A stretch of DNA of 64,000 nt from Thalassovita sp. (GTDB taxonomy: Bacteria; Pseudomonadota; Alphaproteobacteria; Rhodobacterales; Rhodobacteraceae). The notes under the pieces were generated by a model, which saw only the letters and a program-made list of their open reading frames with translations, searched no databases and was not told the DNA's origin. The stretch lies in the NCBI RefSeq assembly GCF_963691685.1, contig NZ_OY829290.1:310001-374000 (forward strand), read 5' to 3'. Below, one piece after another: positions 42,723 through 53,003 of this stretch; positions within the stretch are counted from its first letter, which is position 1, and each line of letters opens with the position of its first letter. The translations under genes and the position numbers were made by a program.

Positions 42723-44174
42723 TTAGGAGTGCAAGTGTAGAATCTCTTCAGGATTCAGCCCTTTGATCTGAAAGCGCTCGACGTTTTCTTTGCTCTGCGA
42801 GAGGGCAAAGCCGCCTGGGTTATACACCGACGAAGTAATGTTGCGATTCTCGTGCCCCACGATCTGTGCAATTTCAGCTTCTTGAACCCTGGCTGCAAAC
42901 AGCTGCGAAACGAAGGTCTTGCGCAGCGAATGGAACACCTTTCCTTTCCCCTCAAAACCGTGACTAACGCGGAATGTTGCAAACCGTTTGGAGAGCGTTT
43001 GGCTTGGGTCCTTGGTTGCCCGCAGCGATGGCCAGATGGGGCCATTCTTCGTCCGCCGCTGTAATAACCATTCGAGTTTGGAATGAACGGGAACTTGCCG
43101 AATTCCTGCGTGGCTTTTCGCGGCAGTAATGTCAAATGCGACCACTCCGTCCCGTTCCACAATATCGGACCAATCCAACATACAAATCTCTTCGAGCCGC
43201 ATTCCAGAATACAGGCCGATCAGAGCGATCTCAACGACTTCGATTGATCTAGCTTTTGGAAGGGCAAGTAGTTGGAGAATTTCGTCAGGTGTAAATCCTT
43301 TGTATTGCGCACTTTTTTCGCGCCTACGGTTCTTCTTGCGGTGAAGGCCATCAGTCGGGTCGCCATTTTCTGTATGCCCGTTGTCATACGCCCAGCGCCA
43401 CATTCCCTTGATTGCTCCAAGGTGCCGATTCAGTGTCCCGTCGCTCAGCGGAGTTCCCTTATTGCTGTATTTCTCCACCAATGACGCGAACGACTGGCCT
43501 TTGTCGGCGACCGCTCTTCCCCAGCTATTACTCATACACGCCAATGTCCCGATAAACTGTGCTACGTCACGGCGAGAGAGAGACGATATCGATTTATCTC
43601 CGACAAATTCTGCAAGGCAGTTCAAAGTTCGTTGGTGCTGGCTTGCCGTTTGTTCGTTCATATACAGAGCCACCTCTCTTGTCAGAAAGCGACGAGAGGT
43701 TTCAGAGATGGGAAGCCCATACTCTGGCCGCTCTTTTTTTCGGCCGGTCTTAAGGTTCTCAATGGTGTCTTTGACGGCCAAAAACTGTGCTTCCACGGCG
43801 GTAGGGACCCCGATTGGATGTCCGCTATCCTCATCGAAATCGATGGCAGCTTCCTCTGCTCTTTCAAGGGTGCGGTCTTGGAGCGTTTCCAGCATTTCAA
43901 TAGGCAAGGTTTCGGCAAAGCTCACCATTTCACGGTAGCTATCCCGACCAAGATCGTTGGGTGATGCGATAGGCGCACCGCGCATCGCGTCAAACCGTTT
44001 TTGGTGATGCTCAAGTCTTTCCCAGCGTAGTCGTTGGGCAACCGTGAGATCTCGAGTTTTCAGAGATTCGACAATTTCCTTTTTCCCCTCGTGCTTACGT
44101 AGCTCTTCAGGGACAGTTAGGCGGAAGTACCAAGTATGACCGCGCTTAAGAAGGTATTGCTTTCCGGCTGTCAT
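42723..44174 (-). CDS. int: Tyrosine integrase of the island
   Basis: 483 residues. The N-terminus (1-60) matches the arm-binding region seen in large phage-type integrases. A SAM-like core-binding domain spans about 160-275. Catalytic residues are R326 (SGMRLEE), H415-x-x-R418 (HSLRKTF), H441 (GHENRN) and the nucleophile Y451 (SSVYNPGG). It lies 105 bases from attR and is read toward the island interior, as usual for tRNA-targeting elements. It should act on the tRNA-Trp site. Confidence 0.95.
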   Translation of the reverse strand: MTAGKQYLLKRGHTWYFRLTVPEELRKHEGKKEIVESLKTRDLTVAQRLRWERLEHHQKRFDAMRGAPIASPNDLGRDSYREMVSFAETLPIEMLETLQDRTLERAEEAAIDFDEDSGHPIGVPTAVEAQFLAVKDTIENLKTGRKKERPEYGLPISETSRRFLTREVALYMNEQTASQHQRTLNCLAEFVGDKSISSLSRRDVAQFIGTLACMSNSWGRAVADKGQSFASLVEKYSNKGTPLSDGTLNRHLGAIKGMWRWAYDNGHTENGDPTDGLHRKKNRRREKSAQYKGFTPDEILQLLALPKARSIEVVEIALIGLYSGMRLEEICMLDWSDIVERDGVVAFDITAAKSHAGIRQVPVHSKLEWLLQRRTKNGPIWPSLRATKDPSQTLSKRFATFRVSHGFEGKGKVFHSLRKTFVSQLFAARVQEAEIAQIVGHENRNITSSVYNPGGFALSQSKENVERFQIKGLNPEEILHLHS

Positions 44175-44184
44175 GAGGCCCCAC

Positions 44185-44218
44185 CGTTACAAGTCAGCGT
44201 TACATGTTGATGTTACAC
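44185..44218. repeat. Right integrase arm-type repeats
   Basis: CGTTACAA at 44185, CGTTACAT at 44198 and TGTTACAC at 44211, exactly 13 bases apart. They match the left set at 32603-32640 and lie in the integrase promoter region. Confidence 0.6.
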
Positions 44219-44279
44219 AAGGCCCTGATAGTAATGATTTTTAGGGAGTTCAAGGGGTTGGTGGGGCGTGCTCTTCTCA

Positions 44280-44300
44280 CCCTGGTGCCCCTGCCATTTT
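44280..44300. other. Right attachment site (attR)
   Basis: Perfect copy of the 21 bases at 32533-32553. Only the last 17 bases of the tRNA (including CCA) are duplicated, so this is not a second tRNA gene. Confidence 0.9.
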
Positions 44301-44369
44301 CCACAAATGTCACGGCTTTTGACGCGTTGTTGCGCGCCAGCATTTCCGTTGTCTTGAGCGGTCGCACGT

Positions 44370-44398
44370 AAAAAAGACCCCCGAAATCGGCGGCCTTT
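44370..44398 (-). terminator. Terminator of the acyl-CoA dehydrogenase gene
   Basis: Read leftward, AAAGGCC pairs with GGTCTTT around a CCGA-TT-TCGG inner stem, followed by further T residues. Confidence 0.75.
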
Positions 44399-44420
44399 CT
44401 TTGTTGGCTTTGCTGGCAGA

Positions 44421-45578
<1,158 letters not shown>

Positions 45579-45642
45579 GATCTGTCCTCTCCCTGCGCGC
45601 GTAGAGACGCGGCTTGCTTGGCCTTAGGGCTAGTGGGCGATG

Positions 45643-46689
45643 TCAGCTTTTGTCAACTTCGCCGCGAAATGACGTTGCGACCGGGATCGGTTCACCGGAT
45701 TGCCGGTAAGCCCGCGGGGTGACGCCGGTCCAGTCTTTGAACGCGCGAACAAAGGCGCTGGTTTCAGAATAACCCAGCCGCAGCGCAATGGCATCGATGC
45801 GCAGATCCCCCTCGCCCAGCAGCCGCAGCGCATGATCGCGCCGCACCGCGCGGCGGATTTCTGGCACATCGCGGCCCTCACGTTTCAGGCGGCGGCGCAG
45901 GGTGTGCACGGGCAGCTGCAAAGCATCCGCGATCGCCTGCATGGAGGGCAGCGGCTGCCCCGCCTCAATCGCATGCGCAATGCGCTGCGCCACCCGCAGC
46001 GGCAGACCATCCTCAAGGCTGACCGGCAAAAACGCATCCAGCGGCGTGCGGCGGGCCCAATCGGCCGCCTGTTTCTCACTGCGGATGACGGGGGCATCCA
46101 ATGCGGCGCTAGGGATCGCATAACCACAGCTGGCCCGTTGGAAACTCAACCGCGCCTTTGGGAACAGCTGGCCGTAGATCGCGTGGTGCGTGGGGCGGGG
46201 ATAGTCAAACCAGGCTTCGCGCAGCGGCAACCAGCCGCCGCCCATCCAGGCCAGCAGCCGATGCGGCAACACCAGCACCATTTCCGCCCCCAACTCGGTG
46301 ATTGGATAGGCGGGATCTGTGCGTTCCAGATGCAGCCGCGTGGTTTCAGCCCCGTGGCGCAGGGTCACGTGGAAACTGTTGTCTAGCATATTGGTAAAGG
46401 CGGCAAAACGCTCCAACGCGTCGCGCAGGGTGGCGCCATGTGACATATGCGCGGCGGTGATCGCGAAGGTGCCGATGCGTTGGGGCCGCTGGATCTGCCC
46501 CGCGTATTCGTCATCCATCGTGAGCGTGACAGCCCGCATCAGCTGGACAAAATCTGCTATGGTCAGGCTATCGGGTTGTGGCACCAGCCCGGCCCGCTGC
46601 AACACCGGCTCAAGGCTGATGCCGGCGGCCCGGGCCCCGCTCAGCAGGTTGGCCGTCAGGGCATTGGGGATCGAGGGCAGGGCGGGCAT
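45643..46689 (-). CDS. AraC-family regulator of the beta-oxidation locus
   Basis: 348 residues. The N-terminal part (about 20-205) resembles the AraC-type arabinose-binding-like domain (PF12625) of OruR/ArgR-like regulators, with GTFAITAAHMSHGATLRDALERF. The C-terminal part (about 235-335) is the AraC helix-turn-helix pair (AIADALQLPVHTLRRRLKREG; AIALRLGYSETSAFVRAFKDWTG). It lies between the acyl-CoA dehydrogenase (same strand) and the divergent thiolase, so fatty-acid-linked control is likely; the ligand is unknown. Confidence 0.9.
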   Translation of the reverse strand: MPALPSIPNALTANLLSGARAAGISLEPVLQRAGLVPQPDSLTIADFVQLMRAVTLTMDDEYAGQIQRPQRIGTFAITAAHMSHGATLRDALERFAAFTNMLDNSFHVTLRHGAETTRLHLERTDPAYPITELGAEMVLVLPHRLLAWMGGGWLPLREAWFDYPRPTHHAIYGQLFPKARLSFQRASCGYAIPSAALDAPVIRSEKQAADWARRTPLDAFLPVSLEDGLPLRVAQRIAHAIEAGQPLPSMQAIADALQLPVHTLRRRLKREGRDVPEIRRAVRRDHALRLLGEGDLRIDAIALRLGYSETSAFVRAFKDWTGVTPRAYRQSGEPIPVATSFRGEVDKS

Positions 46690-46802
46690 AGCTGGGTCGC
46701 GTTGTTAAGTTTTGTCTGTTTTTTGTTTGGTTTTGTGATTGTCACCTTGCCGGTGAAATGTCCACTGTTTTGCAGATCCGCGTGTCAAAGGAGGAGCCCA
46801 CC

Positions 46803-48008
46803 ATGACAGCCGCCTACATCTATGACGCCATCCGGACCCCGCGGTCCAAAGGCAAGGCCGGGGGCACCTTGAATGAGGTGAAGCCCGTGCGGCTGGCCGC
46901 TGGCCTGCTGGAGGAGCTGCAACGGCGCCATGACCTCGACACGGCGAAGGTTGAGGATGTGATGCTGGGCTGCGTGGCGCCCCTGATGGATCAGGGCAGC
47001 TGCATTGCCAAAGCGGCGGTGATGTCTGCGGGCTGGGATGAGGCCGTGCCGGGTGTGCAGCTCGATCGCTTCTGTGGCTCAGGGCTTGAGGCGGTGAATA
47101 TGGCGGCGGCCAAGGTTGGCTCGGGCCAGCAGGATCTGGTGGTGGCCGGCGGGCTGGAAGCGATGAGCCGCGTGCCCATCGGATCCTCCGGTGGGCCGAT
47201 GTTTTTTGATCCGGATTTTGTTATCGATAACAATTCGGCACCGCAGGGCATTGGCGCTGACCTGATTGCCACTTTGGATGGCTATAGCCGTGAAGATGTC
47301 GATGCCTTTGCTGTGGAAAGCCAACGCCGCGCCGCCCATGCGCGTGACAGCGGCTGGTTTGACGGATCCGTGGTGCCGGTGCGCGATGAAAACGGCATCA
47401 CCATTCAGCAGCGCGATGATTTCATCAAACCCGGCACCGACATGCAGAAGCTGGGTGCGCTGAACCCCAGCTTTGCGCAGATGGGGGCTTACGGGTTTGA
47501 TGACATGGCTTTTGCCAAATACCCGCAAGTCAGTGAGATCAACCATGTGCATACGCCCGGCAACTCCTCTGGGATTGTGGATGGGGCGGCGGCTGTCATG
47601 GTGGGGTCTGAACAGGCGGGCCGTGATCTGGGGCTGACCCCGCGCGGTCGGATTGTGGCCACCACGGTGATCGCCAGCGATCCGGTGATCATGCTGGCCG
47701 GCCCCGGGCCAGCAGCGCAGAAATGCCTGGCCAAGGCAGGGCTAACCGTGGCCGATATCGACCTTTGGGAAATTAACGAAGCCTTCGCCTCGGTCGCGAT
47801 GCGTTACATGAAGGATCTGGGCATTTCGCATGAGATCACCAATGTGAACGGTGGTGCGATTGCCATGGGCCACCCCTTGGGGGCGACGGGGGGCATGCTG
47901 GTCTCGACCATGTTGGATGAGTTGGAACGGCGGCAGGCCAAACGGGCGATGATTTCGCTGTGTATTGGCGGCGGCATGGGCATTTCGACCCTGATTGAGC
48001 GTGTGTAA
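46803..48008 (+). CDS. Acetyl-CoA C-acyltransferase (thiolase)
   Basis: 401 residues. It cleaves 3-ketoacyl-CoA to acetyl-CoA and a shortened acyl-CoA, the last step of beta-oxidation. Catalytic residues are C91 (DRFCGSGLEAV), H357 (GGAIAMGHPLGATG) and C387 (SLCIGGGMG). AAAGGAGG at 46788-46795 supports the ATG at 46803. It is followed after 12 bases by the multifunctional enzyme gene, forming an operon. Confidence 0.95.
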   Translation: MTAAYIYDAIRTPRSKGKAGGTLNEVKPVRLAAGLLEELQRRHDLDTAKVEDVMLGCVAPLMDQGSCIAKAAVMSAGWDEAVPGVQLDRFCGSGLEAVNMAAAKVGSGQQDLVVAGGLEAMSRVPIGSSGGPMFFDPDFVIDNNSAPQGIGADLIATLDGYSREDVDAFAVESQRRAAHARDSGWFDGSVVPVRDENGITIQQRDDFIKPGTDMQKLGALNPSFAQMGAYGFDDMAFAKYPQVSEINHVHTPGNSSGIVDGAAAVMVGSEQAGRDLGLTPRGRIVATTVIASDPVIMLAGPGPAAQKCLAKAGLTVADIDLWEINEAFASVAMRYMKDLGISHEITNVNGGAIAMGHPLGATGGMLVSTMLDELERRQAKRAMISLCIGGGMGISTLIERV

Positions 48009-48020
48009 GGGGGGCGTGTG

Positions 48021-50165
48021 ATGAAAGAGTTTTCCTATAGCAAAGATGCCGCGGGCATCGTGACGGTCACCATGGATATGGAGGGCCCCGTCAATTCGAT
48101 GAACGCCGAATTTGGCCCGATCTACAAACAGATGGTCGACCGGCTGGAGGCCGAAGCGGGCCTGACGGGGGTGATCCTGACCTCAGCCAAAGACACGTTT
48201 TTTGCCGGTGGCGATCTGAAACGTCTGCTGGCCATCACCCCGGATCAGGCGGACATGCTCTTTGCCGAGGTTGAGGATATGAAGGCCGACATGCGGCGGC
48301 TTGAGAAACTGCCGGTGCCGGTGGTGGCCGCCATCAACGGGGCAGCGCTGGGCGGCGGATTTGAGCTGTGCCTGGTCTGCAACCACCGCATTGCCGCAAC
48401 CAACCCCAAGACCAAGATCGGCCTGCCAGAGGTCACGCTTGGCCTCTTGCCCGGGGCGGGCGGCGTGGTGCGTTTGGTGCATCTGCTGGGGTTGGAGCCG
48501 GCCATGCCTTTCGTGATGGAGGGTAAGCAATTGGCGCCCGAGGCGGCGCTGAAGGCCGGGTTGATCCATGAGGTTGTCGCGCCCGAGGATTTGCTGGCCC
48601 GCGCCCGGGACTGGATCCTGTCGGTGCAGGGTGATGCTGATGCGGCCACCCAACCCTGGGATCAGAAGGGTCACCGCATTCCCGGTGGTGGGTCCAACAG
48701 CCCCAAAATGGCGCCGCGCATTGCTGGCGCCGCGGCAATGCTGTTTCAGAAAACCAAAGGGCTGTTGCCCGCCCCGAAAAAGATCCTCGACATCATGGTT
48801 GAGGCAGGTGGCAAATTGGATTTCGACACTGCCCTGCGTTATGAGACCCGTCGTTTCGTCTCGCTGGTGATTTCGCCCGAGGCGAAGAACATGATCTCCA
48901 CCTTCTTTTTTGGCCTCAATCAGGTCAAAGGCGGGGCCAGCCGGCCCAAGGACGTGCCGCGCAGCAAGGTGCAGCGGCTCGGGATTTTGGGCGCAGGCAT
49001 GATGGGGCAGGGCATTGCCTATTCCGCGGCGATGGCAGGGATTGAGGTTGTCCTGCGCGACATGACGCAAGAGGCGGCAGAGCGTGGCAAAGCCTACACC
49101 GAGGCGCTCCTGACCAAACGGGTCAAACGCGGCCGGATGACTGAGGCGGAGGCTGCTGCCGTTCTGGCCCGCATCACCCCCGTTGCCGACACCGAAGCCC
49201 TGCGCGGCTGTGACATGATCATTGAGGCCGTGTTTGAAAAGATTGAGGTCAAGGATCAGGTGCTGGCTGAGTGTGAGGCACTCTTGGGTGAGGACGGCGT
49301 CTGGGGCTCAAACACCTCCACCCTGCCGATCACCCGTCTGGCCAGCAAGGCTGCGAACCGGGCCAATTTCGTTGGCCTGCACTTCTTCTCCCCCGTCGAC
49401 AAAATGCCTCTGTTGGAAATCATTGCGGGGCAGGACACATCGGATGAAACCTTGGCGCGGGCCTTTGATTTCGCACAGCAGATCCGCAAGACACCGATCA
49501 TCGTGGGGGACAAAACGGGCTTTTACACTTCACGCACCATTGGCACCAAGATCATCGAAGCGGTGGAACTGGTGGCCGAAGGCCATGATCCGATCCGGGT
49601 CGATAACCTGTCCCGGTTGACTGGGATGCCCACGGGCATGCTCAGCCTGTTGGATGAGGTGCAGATCAAGCTGGTCACCGATATCTACCGCACACAGGTC
49701 GGTATGGGCCTGCTGGATCCGGCGGAAGAACAGAACCCCAAAGCGCGCGATATGCTGGCCGCAATGTTGGACGATCATGACCGTGTAGGCCGCGCGACGG
49801 GCAAGGGGTTTTATGACTACGCCGATGGCACCAAGGTGATCTGGGAGGGCCTGCAGCACTGGCGCGATCCGGAGGCCATGATCAGTGACCGCGATATTCA
49901 GGACCGCATCCTGTTCCGCCCGGTGCTGGAAAGCCTGCGCTGCCTGGAGGAGGGCGTCCTGCGGTCGGTCGCGGATGGCAATATCGGCTCCATCATGGGG
50001 ATTGGCGCGCCGGTCCACACTGGCGGCTACATCCAATATGTGAACACCTATGGCCTCGACCGGTTTGTGGCGCGCTGCGAAGAGCTTGCCGCCGCCTATG
50101 GTCCCCGGTTTGCCCCACCCCAGATCCTTCGCGATCACGCCGCCAACGGGCAGCCGTTCCGCTAA
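48021..50165 (+). CDS. Multifunctional 3-hydroxyacyl-CoA dehydrogenase/enoyl-CoA hydratase (FadB/FadJ type)
   Basis: 714 residues. Residues 1-200 form an enoyl-CoA hydratase with GGGFEL (E115) and GLPEVTLGLLPGAGG (E137). A linker leads to the NAD-binding dehydrogenase (GILGAGMMGQGIAY, near 316-330), the LHFFSPVDKMPLLEII motif and a C-terminal domain (KARDMLAAMLDDHDRVG; GRATGKGFYDY). It performs the hydration and oxidation steps in beta-oxidation, next to the thiolase that takes its product. The ATG at 48021 follows a GGGGGG ribosome binding site; a GTG three bases earlier is possible. Confidence 0.95.
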   Translation: MKEFSYSKDAAGIVTVTMDMEGPVNSMNAEFGPIYKQMVDRLEAEAGLTGVILTSAKDTFFAGGDLKRLLAITPDQADMLFAEVEDMKADMRRLEKLPVPVVAAINGAALGGGFELCLVCNHRIAATNPKTKIGLPEVTLGLLPGAGGVVRLVHLLGLEPAMPFVMEGKQLAPEAALKAGLIHEVVAPEDLLARARDWILSVQGDADAATQPWDQKGHRIPGGGSNSPKMAPRIAGAAAMLFQKTKGLLPAPKKILDIMVEAGGKLDFDTALRYETRRFVSLVISPEAKNMISTFFFGLNQVKGGASRPKDVPRSKVQRLGILGAGMMGQGIAYSAAMAGIEVVLRDMTQEAAERGKAYTEALLTKRVKRGRMTEAEAAAVLARITPVADTEALRGCDMIIEAVFEKIEVKDQVLAECEALLGEDGVWGSNTSTLPITRLASKAANRANFVGLHFFSPVDKMPLLEIIAGQDTSDETLARAFDFAQQIRKTPIIVGDKTGFYTSRTIGTKIIEAVELVAEGHDPIRVDNLSRLTGMPTGMLSLLDEVQIKLVTDIYRTQVGMGLLDPAEEQNPKARDMLAAMLDDHDRVGRATGKGFYDYADGTKVIWEGLQHWRDPEAMISDRDIQDRILFRPVLESLRCLEEGVLRSVADGNIGSIMGIGAPVHTGGYIQYVNTYGLDRFVARCEELAAAYGPRFAPPQILRDHAANGQPFR

Positions 50166-50203
50166 GCGGCGCGATTCGACAGGCAGATCTTTGGCAAAGA
50201 CAG

Positions 50204-50233
50204 CGCCCCCGGCCCATCAGGTCGGGGGCGTTT
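50204..50233 (+). terminator. Terminator of the thiolase operon
   Basis: CGCCCCCG and CGGGGGCG are perfectly inverted around an 11-base loop, followed by TTT. It lies 38 bases after the stop. Confidence 0.75.
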
Positions 50234-50399
50234 CGCGTCTGAGACGGCGGCAAGGCAATGATCTGTAACCGGAAAACCCCTCTATTCCAGGAACGCATGG
50301 GTGATTTGAAATCAGCATTGGTTTGCGCCCCTTCTGTGCCATTAGTCTGTTCGGGGTGCGGGCCATGGGGAGGGCGCGCGCCAGCGGGAGGAGACACAG

Positions 50400-51986
50400 A
50401 TGCAACTGGCAACGCTAGGCAGCAGGATTGGGATGCGGCGCCTTGGCCCGATTGCGGCCCTCTGTCTGATGTTTGGCGGCAATGCAGCGGCGGCTGAGGT
50501 GACCCTGCGGGTGGCGCTGGATGCCGATCCGGTATCACTCGACCCGCATGAGCAGCTTTCAGGCGGCACCTTGCAGATGGCGCATCTGCTGTTTGACCCT
50601 CTGGTGCGCTGGACACAGGATCTGCAGTTTGAGCCTCGGCTTGCTGAACGCTGGGAACAGATCGACGCCACCACCACCCGGTTCTATCTGCGCGAAGGCG
50701 TGCGGTTTCATTCCGGCAATCCGCTGACCGCTGCTGATGTGGCCTGGACGTTTGAGCGGCTGCAGACCAGCCCGGATTTCAAAGGGGTCTTTGCCCCCTT
50801 TGTTGGGGTTGAGGTCAAGGATGCGCTGACCCTCGATCTGATCACGGCAGAGCCCTATCCGCTGGTCCTGCACAATGCGACCTACATCTTCCCGATGGAC
50901 CGCGCCTTTTACAGCGGCCTGACCGAGAAGGGGCAGGATAAGGCCCAGCTGGTCAAGCACGGCCACAGCTTTGCCTCACGCCATGTGTCCGGCACCGGAC
51001 CCTTTGTGGTCACTGCTCGGGAACAGGGGGTCAGGGTCAACTTCCAACGGTTTGCGGATCACTGGGATCAATCCTCACCGGGGAATGTGGACCAGATCCG
51101 TCTGACCCCGATTAAGGAGGATGCCACACGGGTGGCGGCGCTGCTGGCGGGGGACGTGGACTTTATCTTCCCAGTGCCGCCCAATTCCCTACCCCGGGTG
51201 GATCAAAGCCCGCGCACCAAATTGATCACCACACCGGGCACACGCATCATTTCCTTTCAGTTGGATCAGAACCGGGTGCCGGCCTTTCGCGATGTCCGGG
51301 TGCGCCGGGCCATCGATTATGCGGTGAACAACGCAGGCATCGTGGATCGGATCATGCGGGGCTTTGCCACCGTTGCAGCGCAGGCCAGCCCACAGGGTTA
51401 CCCGGGCCATGATCCCAATCTGAAGGCGCGGTTTGATCTGGCCAAAGCCAAGGCCCTGATGGCCGAGGCCGGCTATGCCGATGGGTTCACCATCACCATG
51501 ATGGCGCCAAACAATCGCTACATAAATGATGACAAGATCGCCCGCGCCGTTGCGGCGATGCTGGCCAAGATCAACATCAAGGTGGATCTGCAAACCTTCC
51601 CCAAGGCGCAATACTGGCCGCTTTATGATGCCCGTGCGGCCGATATGATGATGATCGGCTGGCACTCCGATACTGAGGACTCGGCCAACTTCCACCAGTT
51701 CCTGACCGCCTGCCCCAATGCTGAGACGGGGTATGGGCAGTATAATGGCGGGCACTATTGCAGCGAAGAGGCTGATGCCCTACTGCAGGCCGCCGCGGCC
51801 GAGACGGACAGCGCGAAACGGGCCGAGATGCTGCAACAGCTCGAAGGCATCCTCTATCACGATGCGGCCTATATCCCGCTGCATTGGCAGAACCTTGCAT
51901 GGGGCGCCGGTCAGGGGATCGGGGCCGAGGCCATCGTGAACGCGCTGAACTTCCCCTATTTCGGGGATCTGGTGGTGAATGAATGA
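50400..51986 (+). CDS. ABC transporter substrate-binding protein (family 5)
   Basis: 528 residues. A signal peptide spans about 1-35 (ending NAAAAE), so the protein is periplasmic. The mature start LRVALDADPVSLDPHEQLSGG and the FYLREGVRFHSGNPLTAADVAWTF segment are hallmarks of the peptide/nickel family (SBP_bac_5). Which peptide or other solute is bound is not evident. GGGAGGAG precedes the ATG. First gene of an operon with two permeases and two ATPases. Confidence 0.93.
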   Translation: MQLATLGSRIGMRRLGPIAALCLMFGGNAAAAEVTLRVALDADPVSLDPHEQLSGGTLQMAHLLFDPLVRWTQDLQFEPRLAERWEQIDATTTRFYLREGVRFHSGNPLTAADVAWTFERLQTSPDFKGVFAPFVGVEVKDALTLDLITAEPYPLVLHNATYIFPMDRAFYSGLTEKGQDKAQLVKHGHSFASRHVSGTGPFVVTAREQGVRVNFQRFADHWDQSSPGNVDQIRLTPIKEDATRVAALLAGDVDFIFPVPPNSLPRVDQSPRTKLITTPGTRIISFQLDQNRVPAFRDVRVRRAIDYAVNNAGIVDRIMRGFATVAAQASPQGYPGHDPNLKARFDLAKAKALMAEAGYADGFTITMMAPNNRYINDDKIARAVAAMLAKINIKVDLQTFPKAQYWPLYDARAADMMMIGWHSDTEDSANFHQFLTACPNAETGYGQYNGGHYCSEEADALLQAAAAETDSAKRAEMLQQLEGILYHDAAYIPLHWQNLAWGAGQGIGAEAIVNALNFPYFGDLVVNE

Positions 51987-52022
51987 CCCTGTGCCTGAAC
52001 AATAAAGGGGCGTGTTGAAACG

Positions 52023-53003
52023 ATGATCGCCTATCTGGTCAAACGGCTGGTCCAAGGGATTGCGGTGATGCTGGTCATCTCCGCTCTTGGGTTTGCGATC
52101 CAGAGTCATCTGGGTGATCCCTTGCGCGATCTTGTCGGCCAGTCGCTGGGGCAGGAAGCGCAGCAACAGCTGCGTCAGGATCTGGGGTTGGACGATCCCT
52201 ATTGGGCGCAATACGTCAGATTTCTGGGCCGTGTGGTGCAGGGTGATCTGGGCACCAGCCTGTTTTTTGATGAACCGGCGCTGCAGGTCATCCTGAAGAA
52301 GCTGCCCGCCACGCTGGAACTGGTGTTTGCCGCGACGGTGATCATCGTGCTGCTGTCGGTGCCGCTGGGCGTTTACACTGCCATCCGGCCCCACGCGATC
52401 CTCAGCCGGGTGATCATGGGGCTATCGGTGCTGGGCATTTCGACCCCGGTGTTTCTGACCGCCATCCTGATGATCTCGGTCTTTTCGGTGGGCTATGGCT
52501 GGCTGCCTGCCTTTGGCCGGGGCGATGTGGTGCCTGTCGTGGGTTATTGGGAAACAAACTTCGCCAGCCTGGACGGGCTGTCGCACATCCTGCTGCCCTC
52601 GGTGGCGCTGGCCGCGATCATGTTGCCGATGTTTATCCGGCTGATCCGGGCTGAGATGCTGGAAGTCCTGCAAAGCGACTATGTGAAATATGCCCGCGCC
52701 AAGGGGCTGCACCCGCTGCGGATCTATTATGTGCATGCGCTGAAGAACACGCTGATGCCGGTGATCACGCTGGGAGGTGTGCAGATTGGCACGATGGTGG
52801 CCTATACGATCCTGACCGAAACGGTGTTTCAGTGGCCCGGCATGGGCTTCATGTTCCTTGAGGCGGTGAATCGCGCGGATACGCCCTTGATTGTGGCCTA
52901 TCTGATTGTGGTGGGGCTGATCTTTGTGCTGACCAACACCCTTGTTGATCTGATCTACGCGCTGGTCAATCCAACCGTCAAACTGGCGAGGATGGGCGCA
53001 TGA
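52023..53003 (+). CDS. ABC transporter permease (DppB type)
   Basis: 326 residues with six transmembrane helices. The N-terminus LVKRLVQGIAVMLVISALGF and the coupling-loop EAA motif (YVKYARAKGLHPLRIYYVHALKN, broken) fit the DppB/OppB group. It overlaps the next permease by four bases (ATGA). Confidence 0.93.
   Translation: MIAYLVKRLVQGIAVMLVISALGFAIQSHLGDPLRDLVGQSLGQEAQQQLRQDLGLDDPYWAQYVRFLGRVVQGDLGTSLFFDEPALQVILKKLPATLELVFAATVIIVLLSVPLGVYTAIRPHAILSRVIMGLSVLGISTPVFLTAILMISVFSVGYGWLPAFGRGDVVPVVGYWETNFASLDGLSHILLPSVALAAIMLPMFIRLIRAEMLEVLQSDYVKYARAKGLHPLRIYYVHALKNTLMPVITLGGVQIGTMVAYTILTETVFQWPGMGFMFLEAVNRADTPLIVAYLIVVGLIFVLTNTLVDLIYALVNPTVKLARMGA

Larger units (their letters stand above)
32533..44300. 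mobile_element. Genomic island integrated at tRNA-Trp
   Basis: About 11.8 kb bounded by a perfect 21-base direct repeat of the tRNA-Trp 3' end (32533-32553 and 44280-44300). A tyrosine integrase lies at the right end reading inward. Repeats of CGTTACA type lie just inside both ends. Content: two small unknowns, an OLD-family nuclease, a serine recombinase, a Bro-N protein, two overlapping small genes and an IS66 copy. GC content and codon use are visibly different from the flanking core genes. No structural phage genes or conjugation genes are seen, so it resembles a satellite or remnant element that may need helper functions. Confidence 0.9.

Noticed and set aside
44280..44300. Second tRNA-Trp gene
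   Set aside because: Only the 3' 17 bases of the tRNA are duplicated; no anticodon or D arm precedes them. It is an attachment site.
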